A stretch of 64,000 nucleotides of DNA from Halobacteriales archaeon QS_1_68_20 (GTDB taxonomy: Archaea; Halobacteriota; Halobacteria; Halobacteriales; PXRE01): the NCBI GenBank assembly GCA_003021085.1, contig PXRE01000011.1, forward strand, positions 201,956 through 265,955. Reading direction: 5' to 3'. Each line of letters begins with the position of its first letter. Positions within the stretch are counted from its first letter, which is position 1. Shown here one piece after another: positions 26,801 to 33,600 of this stretch. The notes beneath the pieces are model-generated. The model searched no databases, was not told where the DNA came from, and was given only the letters and a program-made list of their open reading frames with translations. Position numbers and translations under genes: made by a program.

Positions 26801-26998
26801 CTCCGTGAGCCCCGCCCGGTCGAGTCGGTCGCGCAACGACGACTCGTCGGGGTACTTCTCCCGCCACGCGCCGAGGACCTCCTCCGGGCCGACGGGCGTC
26901 CCGTCGCCGGGTTCGTTGGCCGGGCCGTCGAGTCGCTCGGCGAGGGTCCGGGCCCGGCCGGCGACTTCGCGGCGCTCGGTCTCGGATAACGGTGACAT
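23882..26998 (-). CDS. lanM: Class II lanthipeptide synthetase LanM (1038 aa)
   Basis: This bifunctional enzyme should phosphorylate and dehydrate Ser/Thr in the precursor and then cyclise Cys onto the dehydro residues. The N-terminal DUF4135 dehydratase shows VYKPRPVDAG (K279) and the kinase-like block DFTDCQFENLIVHGDAPALV then DAETLF (D367). The C-terminal LanC-like cyclase shows GFAHGTSGIAYALAR (H854), WWCYGRSG (C911) and HCCCGNF (C956, C957). The usual Cys-His zinc pair (CHG) is CCG, giving three Cys ligands as in ProcM-type enzymes. The start MSPLSETERREV at 26998 was chosen because upstream codons overlap the precursor gene. No LanT transporter is adjacent. Confidence 0.93.
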   Translation of the reverse strand: MSPLSETERREVAGRARTLAERLDGPANEPGDGTPVGPEEVLGAWREKYPDESSLRDRLDRAGLTETAVREQVTATRWPADEPLPDWVDDLESLIEHVESAPSAGHVDVPDETPFAELLAPVAGFALERLPGEAGEAVVPMVDWLVTRLEETCVRPLYVEFKSFVKHHDPDLARADPGEFENPPTAYYEQFVAAARDGGFTNVCVEYPVLARLLVVVADQWVDAVTDLRRRVRADREALSRRFGVAGDVAAFEPLAEDVHGGGHVPVRVVFESGEVVYKPRPVDAGVVYHEILDRLSGHLAASFPDPTYLPREDYGWMELVEYRDPEDADRYYERAGTLLAVAYALDFTDCQFENLIVHGDAPALVDAETLFHPRVEGSTKTLSTGVSAVVDRSVLLTAMLPWTLGDPDEQDGGQLATILAGLGNDSEARRARALSIPTVTAPNTDVMSVEATEPSLDGATNTPTVDGEDRPPADHVDALVRGFERAHESLRRLHEDGRLFSDVVDPDLVSGVENRVLFRPTVTYKSVLRSLTGRDPLRDGVRFTVEMADLAAPFFDGRIEDDRYWPLYAAERRALRRLDVPRFTGRMDGEAVFHDGDPTGVTVPASGYRYSQRRLDAMDGEDRRRQAWLIRRSLGDVQRPDPPPARADVTDDRLRGTAVELFDDAVDAALETPAGDTWASISQPGSTIAVWPASPSLYHGRGGIALAAAALHHATGRDRYRERVDRLLAPVVESVTDGRLTGSLGGTRGVGSVVYVLSVVADLMDDDAYREHALAATRAVTPSRVEADDALDVTDGTAGAVLGLLAYHDRFGDESVLQRAVTCGNHLLSAREPVAGRQVWRTVDDEPITGFAHGTSGIAYALARLADAARDSRYAAAAREALAFEDSLYDPDRRNWARSPDADAFVDWWCYGRSGMALARLGVADALDEPAPRSRAADALAATADADLLSVDHCCCGNFARVEALLAGTRNGVSDVDDAFALAGRCLARRDRDGTPSLPGHDPSFANPTFFNGLAGVAYELLRLRDPDALPSVLLLE

Positions 26999-27003
26999 GA
27001 ACG

Positions 27004-27018
27004 GACGGTGGAACCGTC
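27004..27018 (-). promoter_or_regulatory. Small hairpin just before lanM
   Basis: GACGGT-GGA-ACCGTC can fold directly ahead of the lanM start, in the 79-nt lanA-lanM gap that also holds two CCGCCGCCGG direct repeats (27021 and 27041). It could attenuate read-through or hide the lanM start, keeping synthetase lower than precursor. This is inferred only from its position. Confidence 0.3.
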
Positions 27019-27077
27019 GCCCGCCGCCGGCCGCCAGGGGCCGCCGCCGGACGACGAGGGTCGAGAAACGGTCTGCG

Positions 27078-27272
27078 TCAGGGACTGGCGATCGAACTGC
27101 CGGAGGTCCCACAGCCACAGGGGGCCCCGACGACGTCGGCGTCGTCGTCCTTCTCGTAGGCCGCGTCCGCGAACTCGTTGTCGAACTCAGCCTTGCCGTC
27201 GGCGCTGGATTCGATTACAGCTGACATCGTTTCCACATATACTTCTTTCATTAAATTATTTTCCACTGTCAT
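27078..27272 (-). CDS. lanA: Lanthipeptide precursor peptide LanA (64 aa)
   Basis: This is the substrate of the LanM encoded 79 nt downstream. The leader is acidic and helical (MKEVYVETMSAVIESSADG and AEFDNEFADAAYEKDDDAD) and ends VVGA. G49-A50 fits the double-glycine-type site of class II leaders. The core would be PCGCGTSGSSIASP: Cys52 and Cys54, with Thr56, Ser57, Ser59, Ser60 and Ser63 as dehydration sites, all C-terminal to the cysteines. A GGGAGG tract lies about 10 nt before ATG 27272; M8 is an alternative start. The first codons are AT-richer than the neighbourhood. It lies 25 nt after the stop of the binding-protein gene, probably on the same transcript. Confidence 0.82.
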   Translation of the reverse strand: MTVENNLMKEVYVETMSAVIESSADGKAEFDNEFADAAYEKDDDADVVGAPCGCGTSGSSIASP

Positions 27273-27297
27273 TATAGCGGGACCTCCCGTGGGTTTC

Positions 27298-28179
27298 TCA
27301 CCCGTCCCAGTCGCTCGGCACGTACTGCCCGAACGCCGCGCCGGCGGCGGGTCGGAACGCCCGCTCGCCGTCCAGTCGAAAGCCGGCGATCCGCGACTGG
27401 CCCGGGCCGGTGACGTACCCGGCGAACGCCATCGCGAGCGGGTAGGCGACGTCGTGCTTCTCGGGGTTGGTGGGGACGAGGGCGTACTCGTTGCGGAGCG
27501 ACGCTGGCGGGTCGGTCACGCCGTGGTCGACGTGGGCGGCCAGGCCGTCCCCGGCAACCGCGAGGAAGGTGCCGCGGTCGGTGAGCGCGTACGCGTCGGA
27601 CTGCTCGGCGACGACGAGCGTGTTGCCCATCCCCTGTCCCGTCTCGCTGTACCAGTCACCGCCCGGGTCGACGCCGGCCGCCTCCCAGATGCGGCGCTCG
27701 CGGACGTGGGTGCCCGAGTCGTCGCCACGCGAGACGAACGGCGTCTCCGCGTCTGCGATGACGCGGAACGCCGCGACCGGGTCCCGGCCGGCCGCCCCGG
27801 CGGGGTCCTCCGGCGGCCCCACCACGAGGAAGTCGTTGACCGCGACCGTCCGGCGGTTGACGCCGTGGCCCGACCGCAGGTGGTCGTCCTCCAGCGACCG
27901 GGCGTGGACGAGCACGGCGTCGCAGTCCCCGTTGCGCGCGGTCCGGAGCGCACTGCCGGTCCCGCGGACCACGGGGTCCACGCCCGCCCCGAACAGGCGC
28001 TCGAACCCGGGGACGAGTTCGTCCACCAGGCCGCTGTCGTAGGCGGTCGTGGCGGTGGCGAGCGTCAGGGCCTCGCCCTGCACCGCGGCGTCGGCGGCCG
28101 GCGTGGAGTTCCCGAGACACCCCGCTACCGACAGCGCGCCGCCGACGCCGAACTCCTGGATGTACCGCCGTCGATCCAC
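27298..28179 (-). CDS. tupA: Tungstate-type solute-binding lipoprotein, TupA-like (293 aa)
   Basis: This is a type II periplasmic-binding protein of the TupA (COG2998) kind. An RR signal (MDRRRYIQEFGVGG) ends in lipobox LSVAGC. The oxyanion-receptor blocks are TTAYDSGLVDELVPGFERLF, VRGTGSALRTARNGDCDAVL, HARSLEDD and FVSRGDDSGTHVRERRIWEA. TupA genes normally precede a permease and an ATPase (TupB, TupC). Here neither follows, and the next gene is lanA. Start is GTG 28179, supported by the promoter spacing. It may serve a transporter encoded elsewhere, or have been recruited to the lanthipeptide unit; the sequence does not decide. Confidence 0.82.
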   Translation of the reverse strand: MDRRRYIQEFGVGGALSVAGCLGNSTPAADAAVQGEALTLATATTAYDSGLVDELVPGFERLFGAGVDPVVRGTGSALRTARNGDCDAVLVHARSLEDDHLRSGHGVNRRTVAVNDFLVVGPPEDPAGAAGRDPVAAFRVIADAETPFVSRGDDSGTHVRERRIWEAAGVDPGGDWYSETGQGMGNTLVVAEQSDAYALTDRGTFLAVAGDGLAAHVDHGVTDPPASLRNEYALVPTNPEKHDVAYPLAMAFAGYVTGPGQSRIAGFRLDGERAFRPAAGAAFGQYVPSDWDG

Positions 28180-28186
28180 GCTTGCC

Positions 28187-28235
28187 GTAACTCTCTCCAG
28201 TTACAAAATAGCTGTGAGTAACTTATTTCAGTTAC
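28187..28235 (-). promoter_or_regulatory. Tandem operators GTAAC-N8-GTTAC flanking the tupA-lanA-lanM promoter
   Basis: Two identical palindromes, GTAAC-N8-GTTAC, occupy 28187-28204 and 28218-28235. Their centres are 31 bp apart, about three helical turns. Between them, on the minus strand, lies the TATA-like CTATTTTG (about 28206-28213), roughly 30 nt before GTG 28179. A dimeric regulator bound at either site would cover the promoter. The regulator is not encoded next to it, and I know no named haloarchaeal factor for this site. Confidence 0.65.
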
Positions 28236-28288
28236 GTAGATTCGGGGCTGGACCGGGCCTAAGGCCCTGGAGCGTCTAGTGGCCCTCG

Positions 28289-29089
28289 ATGCCCGACGGT
28301 CGCCCGTACCGCGCAATGACGTTCAACGTCCGGACGGTCGTCGCCGAGGACGGCCCGGACGAATGGGAGCACCGCAAGAACTTGGTCGCGGCCGTCCTGC
28401 GGTTCCACCGGCCCGACGTGGCCGGCCTGCAGGAGGCGTTCGCCCGCCAGGTGGACTACCTCGACGACGCGCTGGCCGACTACGAGTGGGTCGGCCGGGG
28501 CCGCGAGGCCGAGGCCCGCGAGGGGGAGTTCGTCCCCGTGTTCTACCGGGCCGACCGGTTCGAACTGGTCGACACGGAGACGTTCTGGCTGTCGGAGGTC
28601 CCCGACGACCCCGGGAGCGTCGGCTGGAGCGCCGAGCATCCGCGAATCGCCACCCGCGCGGACCTCCGGGACCGCGAGACGGACGCGACGGTGACCCACG
28701 TCAACACCCACCTCTCGCACGTCGACGAGCGGGCCCGCGTGGAGTCGGCGAGTCTCCTCAGGGAGCGCCTCGCGGCGGTGGAAGGCCCGACAGTGCTGAC
28801 CGGCGACTTCAACTGCACGCCGGGGTCGGCGCCGTACCGCGTGCTCGTCGGCGAGGACGCGGCCGGCGACCCGCTGGCGGACGCCCGCGAGGTGGCCCGA
28901 CACACGCCGCTGGGTCCGACGGCCACCAAACACGAGTTCCACGGCCGAGTGACCGACTGCATCGACTTCGCGTTCGTACGGGGGCTGGACGTCACCCAGT
29001 ACGGGGCGCTGGCGGACCACTGGGACGGCCGCTGGCCCTCGGATCACCTGCCGGTGATGGTCGAGTTGACCGCCGGAAAGAACGGCTGA
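28289..29089 (+). CDS. Endonuclease/exonuclease/phosphatase family protein (266 aa)
   Basis: This is a DNase I-fold phosphodiesterase/phosphatase. All family blocks are in order: MTFNVRTVV, DVAGLQEAFA (catalytic Glu), HVNTHLSHVDERAR, VLTGDFNCTPGS (GDFN) and WPSDHLPVMVE (SDH). No signal peptide is visible, so it is probably cytoplasmic. The substrate could be nucleic acid, a sugar phosphate or a phospholipid head group. It is divergent from tupA and may share regulation through the operator region 54 nt upstream. Confidence 0.88.
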   Translation: MPDGRPYRAMTFNVRTVVAEDGPDEWEHRKNLVAAVLRFHRPDVAGLQEAFARQVDYLDDALADYEWVGRGREAEAREGEFVPVFYRADRFELVDTETFWLSEVPDDPGSVGWSAEHPRIATRADLRDRETDATVTHVNTHLSHVDERARVESASLLRERLAAVEGPTVLTGDFNCTPGSAPYRVLVGEDAAGDPLADAREVARHTPLGPTATKHEFHGRVTDCIDFAFVRGLDVTQYGALADHWDGRWPSDHLPVMVELTAGKNG

Positions 29090-29099
29090 ACGTGAGGCG

Positions 29100-30296
29100 T
29101 TAGACGTACTCCTCGGCGAACGCCGAGAGGTGCCCGCGGAAGACAGCGGCCGCGCCCCGCAGCGTCGGCAGGGTGGCCCAGACGGTGCCGTCGCGGAGGC
29201 CACCGACGTCCTCGTCGACCCGCGAGGACAGGATGGACCGCACGCGCTCAGGGGTCGTGGTCAGGTCGACGACCAGCAGGTCGCCGCTGGATTCGACGGT
29301 CCAGTCGACGTCGTCGAAGGCCGACCCGGACTTCAGCGTCGACAGGAGGTCACGCACCGCGCCGACCGGCGGCGTCCGGTCGTAGGAGACCACCAGTTTG
29401 GCGTTGGCGGCGTCAGCGTCCACGCCGAGGGCGACGGCGCCGACGCCTCGCGTGACGTCGTCGAGGCTGACGTCCTCGGGGAGGAGTCCCTGGGCGTGGA
29501 GTTTGTCGTCGAACGCAGACGGGACGAGGTTGTGCGCGTCGGCGGCGTACTCCCACTCGGCGCCGAAGACGGCCGCCATGCCCGAGAGTTCGTCGAAAAT
29601 ATCGCCGGCATAGGTGCTCTCGGGGCCGAACCGGGCGGCGTCGCCGTTGTGCGCGTCGACCAGCAGGTCGACCACGTCGTCGCCGTCCTGGTCGAGCGCG
29701 GCCGCACGGCCGACCAGCAGACGGTCGCTACCGACCGCGACGACGACGTCGCTCGACAGGCGGTCGTCGCTCACGCGGTAGCGGTCGAACTCGTCGCCGC
29801 CGGCCGCGGTCAGGTCGGTGACCTCGTCGAATCCGCCGACGACGTCCACGTCGTCGAAGGTGCCCTCCACGACCACGGCGCCGACGTGGCCGTCGGCACC
29901 GAGCTGGCTCGCGCCGAGCTTCGAGACGCGGTCGACGTCCGCGCTGGCGACGCCGCTGACGTCGACGGTCGTGTAGGCGTCCGACAGCGGCACGCCGGCC
30001 TGGACGTCGAGGTCGTCGACGATGGCCTGGGTGCTCGCCGCCCCGTCGGCGGTCCAGGCGTCCTGGAGGTCCGCCAGGCTGACGCCGAAGACGTCACCGT
30101 CGCGCAGCGCGGCCCAGTCGACGGCCGCGAACCGGGTCGCGTCCTCGACGCCGACCTGGGCCGGGTCGAACAACCAGCCCTCGCCGCTGTCGGCAGACGC
30201 GACGCCGGAGAGGACGCCGGCAGCGACGCCAGCGCCCGCTAGTTTCTTTGCTCCCCCGCTTGTGCTTGAATTTCGTTCGCCTTGTTGGGAAGGCAT
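29100..30296 (-). CDS. Secreted haloarchaeal protein of unknown function (398 aa)
   Basis: I do not recognise a characterised family. The N-terminus SSTSGGAKKLAGAGVAAG and VLSGVASA looks like a signal region without a clear RR pair. The mature protein is acidic and built of alternating strands and helices with repeated patterns such as VVVEGTFDDVDVVGGFDEV, VVVAVGSDRLLVGRAAALDQ and GVGAVALGVDADAANAKLVV. Two halves with this pattern hint at an internal duplication. It ends 11 nt from the convergent EEP-family gene and is divergent from the subtilase, with an AT-rich 89-nt gap between. Confidence 0.65.
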   Translation of the reverse strand: MPSQQGERNSSTSGGAKKLAGAGVAAGVLSGVASADSGEGWLFDPAQVGVEDATRFAAVDWAALRDGDVFGVSLADLQDAWTADGAASTQAIVDDLDVQAGVPLSDAYTTVDVSGVASADVDRVSKLGASQLGADGHVGAVVVEGTFDDVDVVGGFDEVTDLTAAGGDEFDRYRVSDDRLSSDVVVAVGSDRLLVGRAAALDQDGDDVVDLLVDAHNGDAARFGPESTYAGDIFDELSGMAAVFGAEWEYAADAHNLVPSAFDDKLHAQGLLPEDVSLDDVTRGVGAVALGVDADAANAKLVVSYDRTPPVGAVRDLLSTLKSGSAFDDVDWTVESSGDLLVVDLTTTPERVRSILSSRVDEDVGGLRDGTVWATLPTLRGAAAVFRGHLSAFAEEYV

Positions 30297-30385
30297 GGCA
30301 CACTATTCAATCACCTAATAATAAAATCTTCCGGTCGTATCACCATCCTAACCTTTATTATTAGCCCCCCGCTCATTGCGAACGC

Positions 30386-31696
30386 ATGACACGGAACTCG
30401 GGGAATCCCGTTTCGCGACGGCGGTTCCTCACGATCAGTGGCGGAGTGCTCGGCGGCATCGCCGCCGGAACGACGGTCGCCGCAGCCGAGACGGAGGGGC
30501 GTTACCTCGTCGACACCAACGACGTCAAGCGGAGCGAACTCGAGGAGAAAGTCGAGATCGTCCACGACCTCGACAAGATCGACCTCGCGGTCGTGCGCGG
30601 TGCCGCGGGTGACATCGAGCCGGTCACCAAGAAGTTCGAGCCGGACACGGTGTACGAGCTCGACCGGCCGTTCGACGGTGAACTGTCGGCCGACGCCACC
30701 GGTGGCGACGTCGGCACCCAGGACCACGACAGCGCCCTGCTGTACTCGGCTCAGTGGGACAAGGACGCCCAGGGCGTCCCGTCGGCCCACGACGTCACCG
30801 AGGGCGAGGGCACCCGCGTGTCCGTCATCGACACCGGGGTCGACCAGTACCACCTCGACCTGGCCGGTGCGGTGAATCAGGACCTCTCGAAGAACTTCAC
30901 GGGCGACGGCGGCGACGTCTCCGACGTCAGCTACCACGGCACGCACGTCAGCGGCATCGTCGCGGGCCAGGGCCTCGGCGTGACGGGCACGGCTCCCGAG
31001 ACGGACCTTGTGGGTTGCCGCGTCTTCGACGGCGACGGCGGCGCGTCCTTCGGTGACATCATCGCCGCCCTGCACTACAGCGTTGAGGTCGGCTGTGACG
31101 CCGCGAACCTGAGCCTGGGTGCCTACCCGGTCTCGCGGGAGGGCATCGGCGACTTCTACGGCAAGGTCCTCAACCGTACGACCACGTACGCGAACAAGGA
31201 AGGGATGCTCATCATCGCCGCCGCCGGCAACGACGCGGCCGACCTCCAGCACGACGGCGGCGTCATCAGCCTCCCGAACGAGGCCGCCAAAGTGCTCAGC
31301 GTCAGCGCCACCTCGACCGTCGGGTTCAGCCCGCTGACGGGGAGCAGCGACGGCCCGGCGCACACGCCGACCAGCTACACGAACTACGGCACCAACGCCA
31401 TCGACGTCAGCGCCCCCGGCGGAGACTCCCCTTCGGGCGGGAGCATCTTCGACATGGTGCTGAGCACCATCCCGATGTCGTACGTCCTGCCGTGGGCCTA
31501 CCTGGCCGGCACGAGCATGGCCGCGCCGCAGGTCACGGGCGCCGCCGCGCTCGTCAAGAGCGAGAACCCCCACTACAACGCCAACCAGGTCCGGCAGACC
31601 CTGAAGCAAACTGCCGACGACGCCGACCAGGTCGAGGGCGACAAGCCCTACCACGGTAGCGGCTTCCTGAACCTGGACGACGCCGTCGGCGACTGA
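30386..31696 (+). CDS. Tat-exported subtilisin-like serine protease (436 aa)
   Basis: This is a halolysin-type S8 protease. An RR signal (VSRRRFLTISGGVLGG) precedes a propeptide of about 100 residues. The catalytic triad is D149 (SVIDTGVD), H184 (YHGTHVSGIVAG) and S377 (AGTSMAAPQVTGAAAL), with the oxyanion Asn in IIAAAGNDAAD. There is no long C-terminal extension of the kind found in some halolysins. It should fold in the cytoplasm, be exported by Tat and self-activate outside. It lies in the same accessory segment as the lanthipeptide genes, where LanP leader peptidases are also subtilases, so a processing role is possible but unproven. Confidence 0.93.
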   Translation: MTRNSGNPVSRRRFLTISGGVLGGIAAGTTVAAAETEGRYLVDTNDVKRSELEEKVEIVHDLDKIDLAVVRGAAGDIEPVTKKFEPDTVYELDRPFDGELSADATGGDVGTQDHDSALLYSAQWDKDAQGVPSAHDVTEGEGTRVSVIDTGVDQYHLDLAGAVNQDLSKNFTGDGGDVSDVSYHGTHVSGIVAGQGLGVTGTAPETDLVGCRVFDGDGGASFGDIIAALHYSVEVGCDAANLSLGAYPVSREGIGDFYGKVLNRTTTYANKEGMLIIAAAGNDAADLQHDGGVISLPNEAAKVLSVSATSTVGFSPLTGSSDGPAHTPTSYTNYGTNAIDVSAPGGDSPSGGSIFDMVLSTIPMSYVLPWAYLAGTSMAAPQVTGAAALVKSENPHYNANQVRQTLKQTADDADQVEGDKPYHGSGFLNLDDAVGD

Positions 31697-31805
31697 ACGC
31701 TCGTAGTTACCCTTCCATCCCGTTTCGGCCACGACACGCCGGTAGCTATGGGTGTCGTCGTCGGTCCGCGCGTCGATCCGCGGCTTTCTCACGAAATTCC
31801 GGGCG

Positions 31806-32813
31806 CTACCCCTCGGCAGTCACTTCGAACACGTATTCTCGGAAGCCGTAGAGGTCCACGCCACCAGGATTCAGATGTTCGAGGTAGCGATCTACGATGG
31901 ACTCGTCCTGGTCGCTGCCGACGTACCGAATCCGCTCGACGCCGTCGGTCGCGGCGAAAGGAATCGTGTTTCGGAGCCCCGCGAGCTGGCGGACGTGCTC
32001 CGGGAGGAGCCGGTCGTCGGGTTCGTCGTCCGACAGCGTGATCAAAACTTCTCCTCGCTCCTCCCTGGGCGCGTCCGAGCGGACGACGAGTTCGGACCCG
32101 TCCAGTTCGACGTCGTTCACGTGCTCGGTCGGCTCGACTGGCGGCGCTTCGCCGGCGAACCCGAACACGGCCGCCGGGGCCACTTCCTCGTCGGACGTGA
32201 GCCCGAAGCGCCCCTCCGTGGAGAAGCCGTAGACGCCCGGACCGAGGCCGCCGATAGTGATGTCGGTCTGTGCGGTGTAGGCGAGGCCCGTTCGAGCCAC
32301 CTTGCTCGGGACCGGTTCGATCCGGTGAGTGTGTGAGTCACCGGGAGCGATAGTGTGACTCGGCATCGGGACCCGCAGGGGGGCGATATGTCGCCACCGG
32401 GTCCCGTCGAACTTCTGGAGCAACCAGCCGTAGTGGTTGGTCTCGAACACCTCGTCGGCGCGGTTCTCCACGGTGAACTCGACGACGCCGTCCGCGAGGT
32501 CGGCGACCGATGGGTCGACGGAGACGGCGAGCCTGTCGTCGCCGGGACATATCGCCGGCACCTCGACGAGTTCCGTGCAGTCGCGGTCAGCGAGACGAGC
32601 CTCGACTTCCTCGGCGGTCAGCGACGCGGGGTCGGCCGGGATGCGGTCGTACGGCGGCGGCGTCTCGGTCGGCGGTTCGGTCGTCGGCGGGGCGGTGGTC
32701 GGCGTCGGGGTCGTTTCGGGGGTCGATTCGGTGGGGGACGGCGTCTCGTCGTCGGAGCCGGTACAGCCGGCCAGGAGGGCGGGGACCGCTGCGAGGACCT
32801 GTCGGCGGCGCAT
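31806..32813 (-). CDS. Lipoprotein with Thr/Pro linker, unknown function (335 aa)
   Basis: An RR start (MRRRQVLAAVPALLAGC) ends in a lipobox, then a low-complexity linker of T, P, E and S (about residues 20-55) holds the domain away from the membrane. The folded part has an immunoglobulin-like beta pattern (DGVVEFTVENRADEVFETNH; GYSHTHRIEPV type strands) and an aromatic block HYGWLLQKFDGTRWRHIAP, reminiscent of the plug-like small beta domains in many haloarchaeal lipoproteins. No enzymatic motif is visible. It is divergent from the following AT-rich gene. Confidence 0.7.
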   Translation of the reverse strand: MRRRQVLAAVPALLAGCTGSDDETPSPTESTPETTPTPTTAPPTTEPPTETPPPYDRIPADPASLTAEEVEARLADRDCTELVEVPAICPGDDRLAVSVDPSVADLADGVVEFTVENRADEVFETNHYGWLLQKFDGTRWRHIAPLRVPMPSHTIAPGDSHTHRIEPVPSKVARTGLAYTAQTDITIGGLGPGVYGFSTEGRFGLTSDEEVAPAAVFGFAGEAPPVEPTEHVNDVELDGSELVVRSDAPREERGEVLITLSDDEPDDRLLPEHVRQLAGLRNTIPFAATDGVERIRYVGSDQDESIVDRYLEHLNPGGVDLYGFREYVFEVTAEG

Positions 32814-32919
32814 CGTCGGAGGATTGCCCTCACATTGATAAAAGTCTTCTGCTCATACAAGTTGTTTTTACATATTTGGCCATAAATAATATAGACGCTG
32901 TGGTTGCGTGGAGGAACGC

Positions 32920-33519
32920 ATGTCTGATGCCATCCCGGATCAGATTGTTGATGGGTTGTACCGAATTGAGACTGAAGCTACTCGGCGAAGATTCCTGAAC
33001 GTTCTCAGTGGTGCTGGAGTCGGTTTGGCTGGAATTCGTAAAGCCACCGAACGAGCCTTTGGCGAGACTCCGGATGGGGTCCCGCTCGTCTGGCGGTACG
33101 ACCGGTATGGTAACCCCGAGACGATCCGTTACGTTCCGAAAGAGCGACACCGTCGAATCCAGGTATACGAGAACCTCCATCCCAAAACGATTCACGAGCG
33201 TACGGAGGCCGTTAACGGCATTACACTCGAACAGCAGTCCGACAAGTCTACCGATCTGGCATTCAAAATATACGTCGACGACAATAACCCGCCCGTTCGG
33301 AGAAACCTGCCGAACCAGATTCAGGACATCCCCGTAATCATCGAAGAACGTGAGATTGACCGAGAGTTGAACTCATGTGACAGTCGTACCCTCGATTTTT
33401 ATGATCCGCTTCCTGCAAACCCTAAAATATCGCCTGAAGACACAAATAATACTTTCGGTGGCAGTGGGACACTCGGTGCAATGAATACAGAAACGGGAGG
33501 TGCGCTCGGAGACGTTTGA
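32920..33519 (+). CDS. Tat-signal protein of unknown function, possibly truncated (199 aa)
   Basis: GGAGG at 32910-32914 places the start at ATG 32920 (MSDAIPDQIVDG) rather than GTG 32908. An RR motif with a modest hydrophobic stretch (TRRRFLNVLSGAGVGLAGI) follows. The middle has a basic segment (YVPKERHRRIQVY) and then IPVIIEEREIDRELNSCDSR. The end FGGSGTLGAMNTETGG recalls the point just before the LTNRHV histidine block of chymotrypsin-like secreted proteases in haloarchaea, and the frame stops there. It may therefore be a protease gene cut short at the island edge. AT-rich codon use differs from its neighbours. Confidence 0.55.
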   Translation: MSDAIPDQIVDGLYRIETEATRRRFLNVLSGAGVGLAGIRKATERAFGETPDGVPLVWRYDRYGNPETIRYVPKERHRRIQVYENLHPKTIHERTEAVNGITLEQQSDKSTDLAFKIYVDDNNPPVRRNLPNQIQDIPVIIEEREIDRELNSCDSRTLDFYDPLPANPKISPEDTNNTFGGSGTLGAMNTETGGALGDV

Positions 33520-33529
33520 AATACTGGCC

Positions 33530-33550
33530 GAGACGGTCGTCGACCGTCTC
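33530..33550. terminator. Perfect 10-bp inverted repeat at the accessory segment/atpD boundary
   Basis: GAGACGGTCG-T-CGACCGTCTC lies 10 nt after the stop of the AT-rich gene and 50 nt before atpD. It could terminate the upstream transcript or mark the junction of the inserted DNA. Confidence 0.45.
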
Positions 33551-33600
33551 CTCGCCGCGTCTGTAAACAGTTATCCGTCGTGGCCCACTAGGCCCGCGTA

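Noticed and set aside
23993-26989. A 998-codon open frame on the plus strand opposite lanM
   Set aside because: It is antisense to a gene with clear LanM motifs. GC-rich archaeal codon use leaves long open antisense frames, and its product has no recognisable domain and an odd Gly/Arg/Val composition.
27021-27050. Strong terminator between lanA and lanM made of CCGCCGCCGG units
   Set aside because: The two units are direct, not inverted, repeats and cannot pair with each other. Only the smaller GACGGT/ACCGTC hairpin next to lanM is a real inverted repeat.
28289-29089. EEP-family protein as part of the lanthipeptide machinery
   Set aside because: It lies on the opposite strand and its phosphodiesterase-type motifs have no known role in lanthipeptide maturation. 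Proximity alone is not enough.
23851-33600. Accessory segment as an insertion sequence or integrative element
   Set aside because: No transposase, integrase, terminal inverted repeats or target duplication could be found at its ends, so only a hotspot insertion is suggested.
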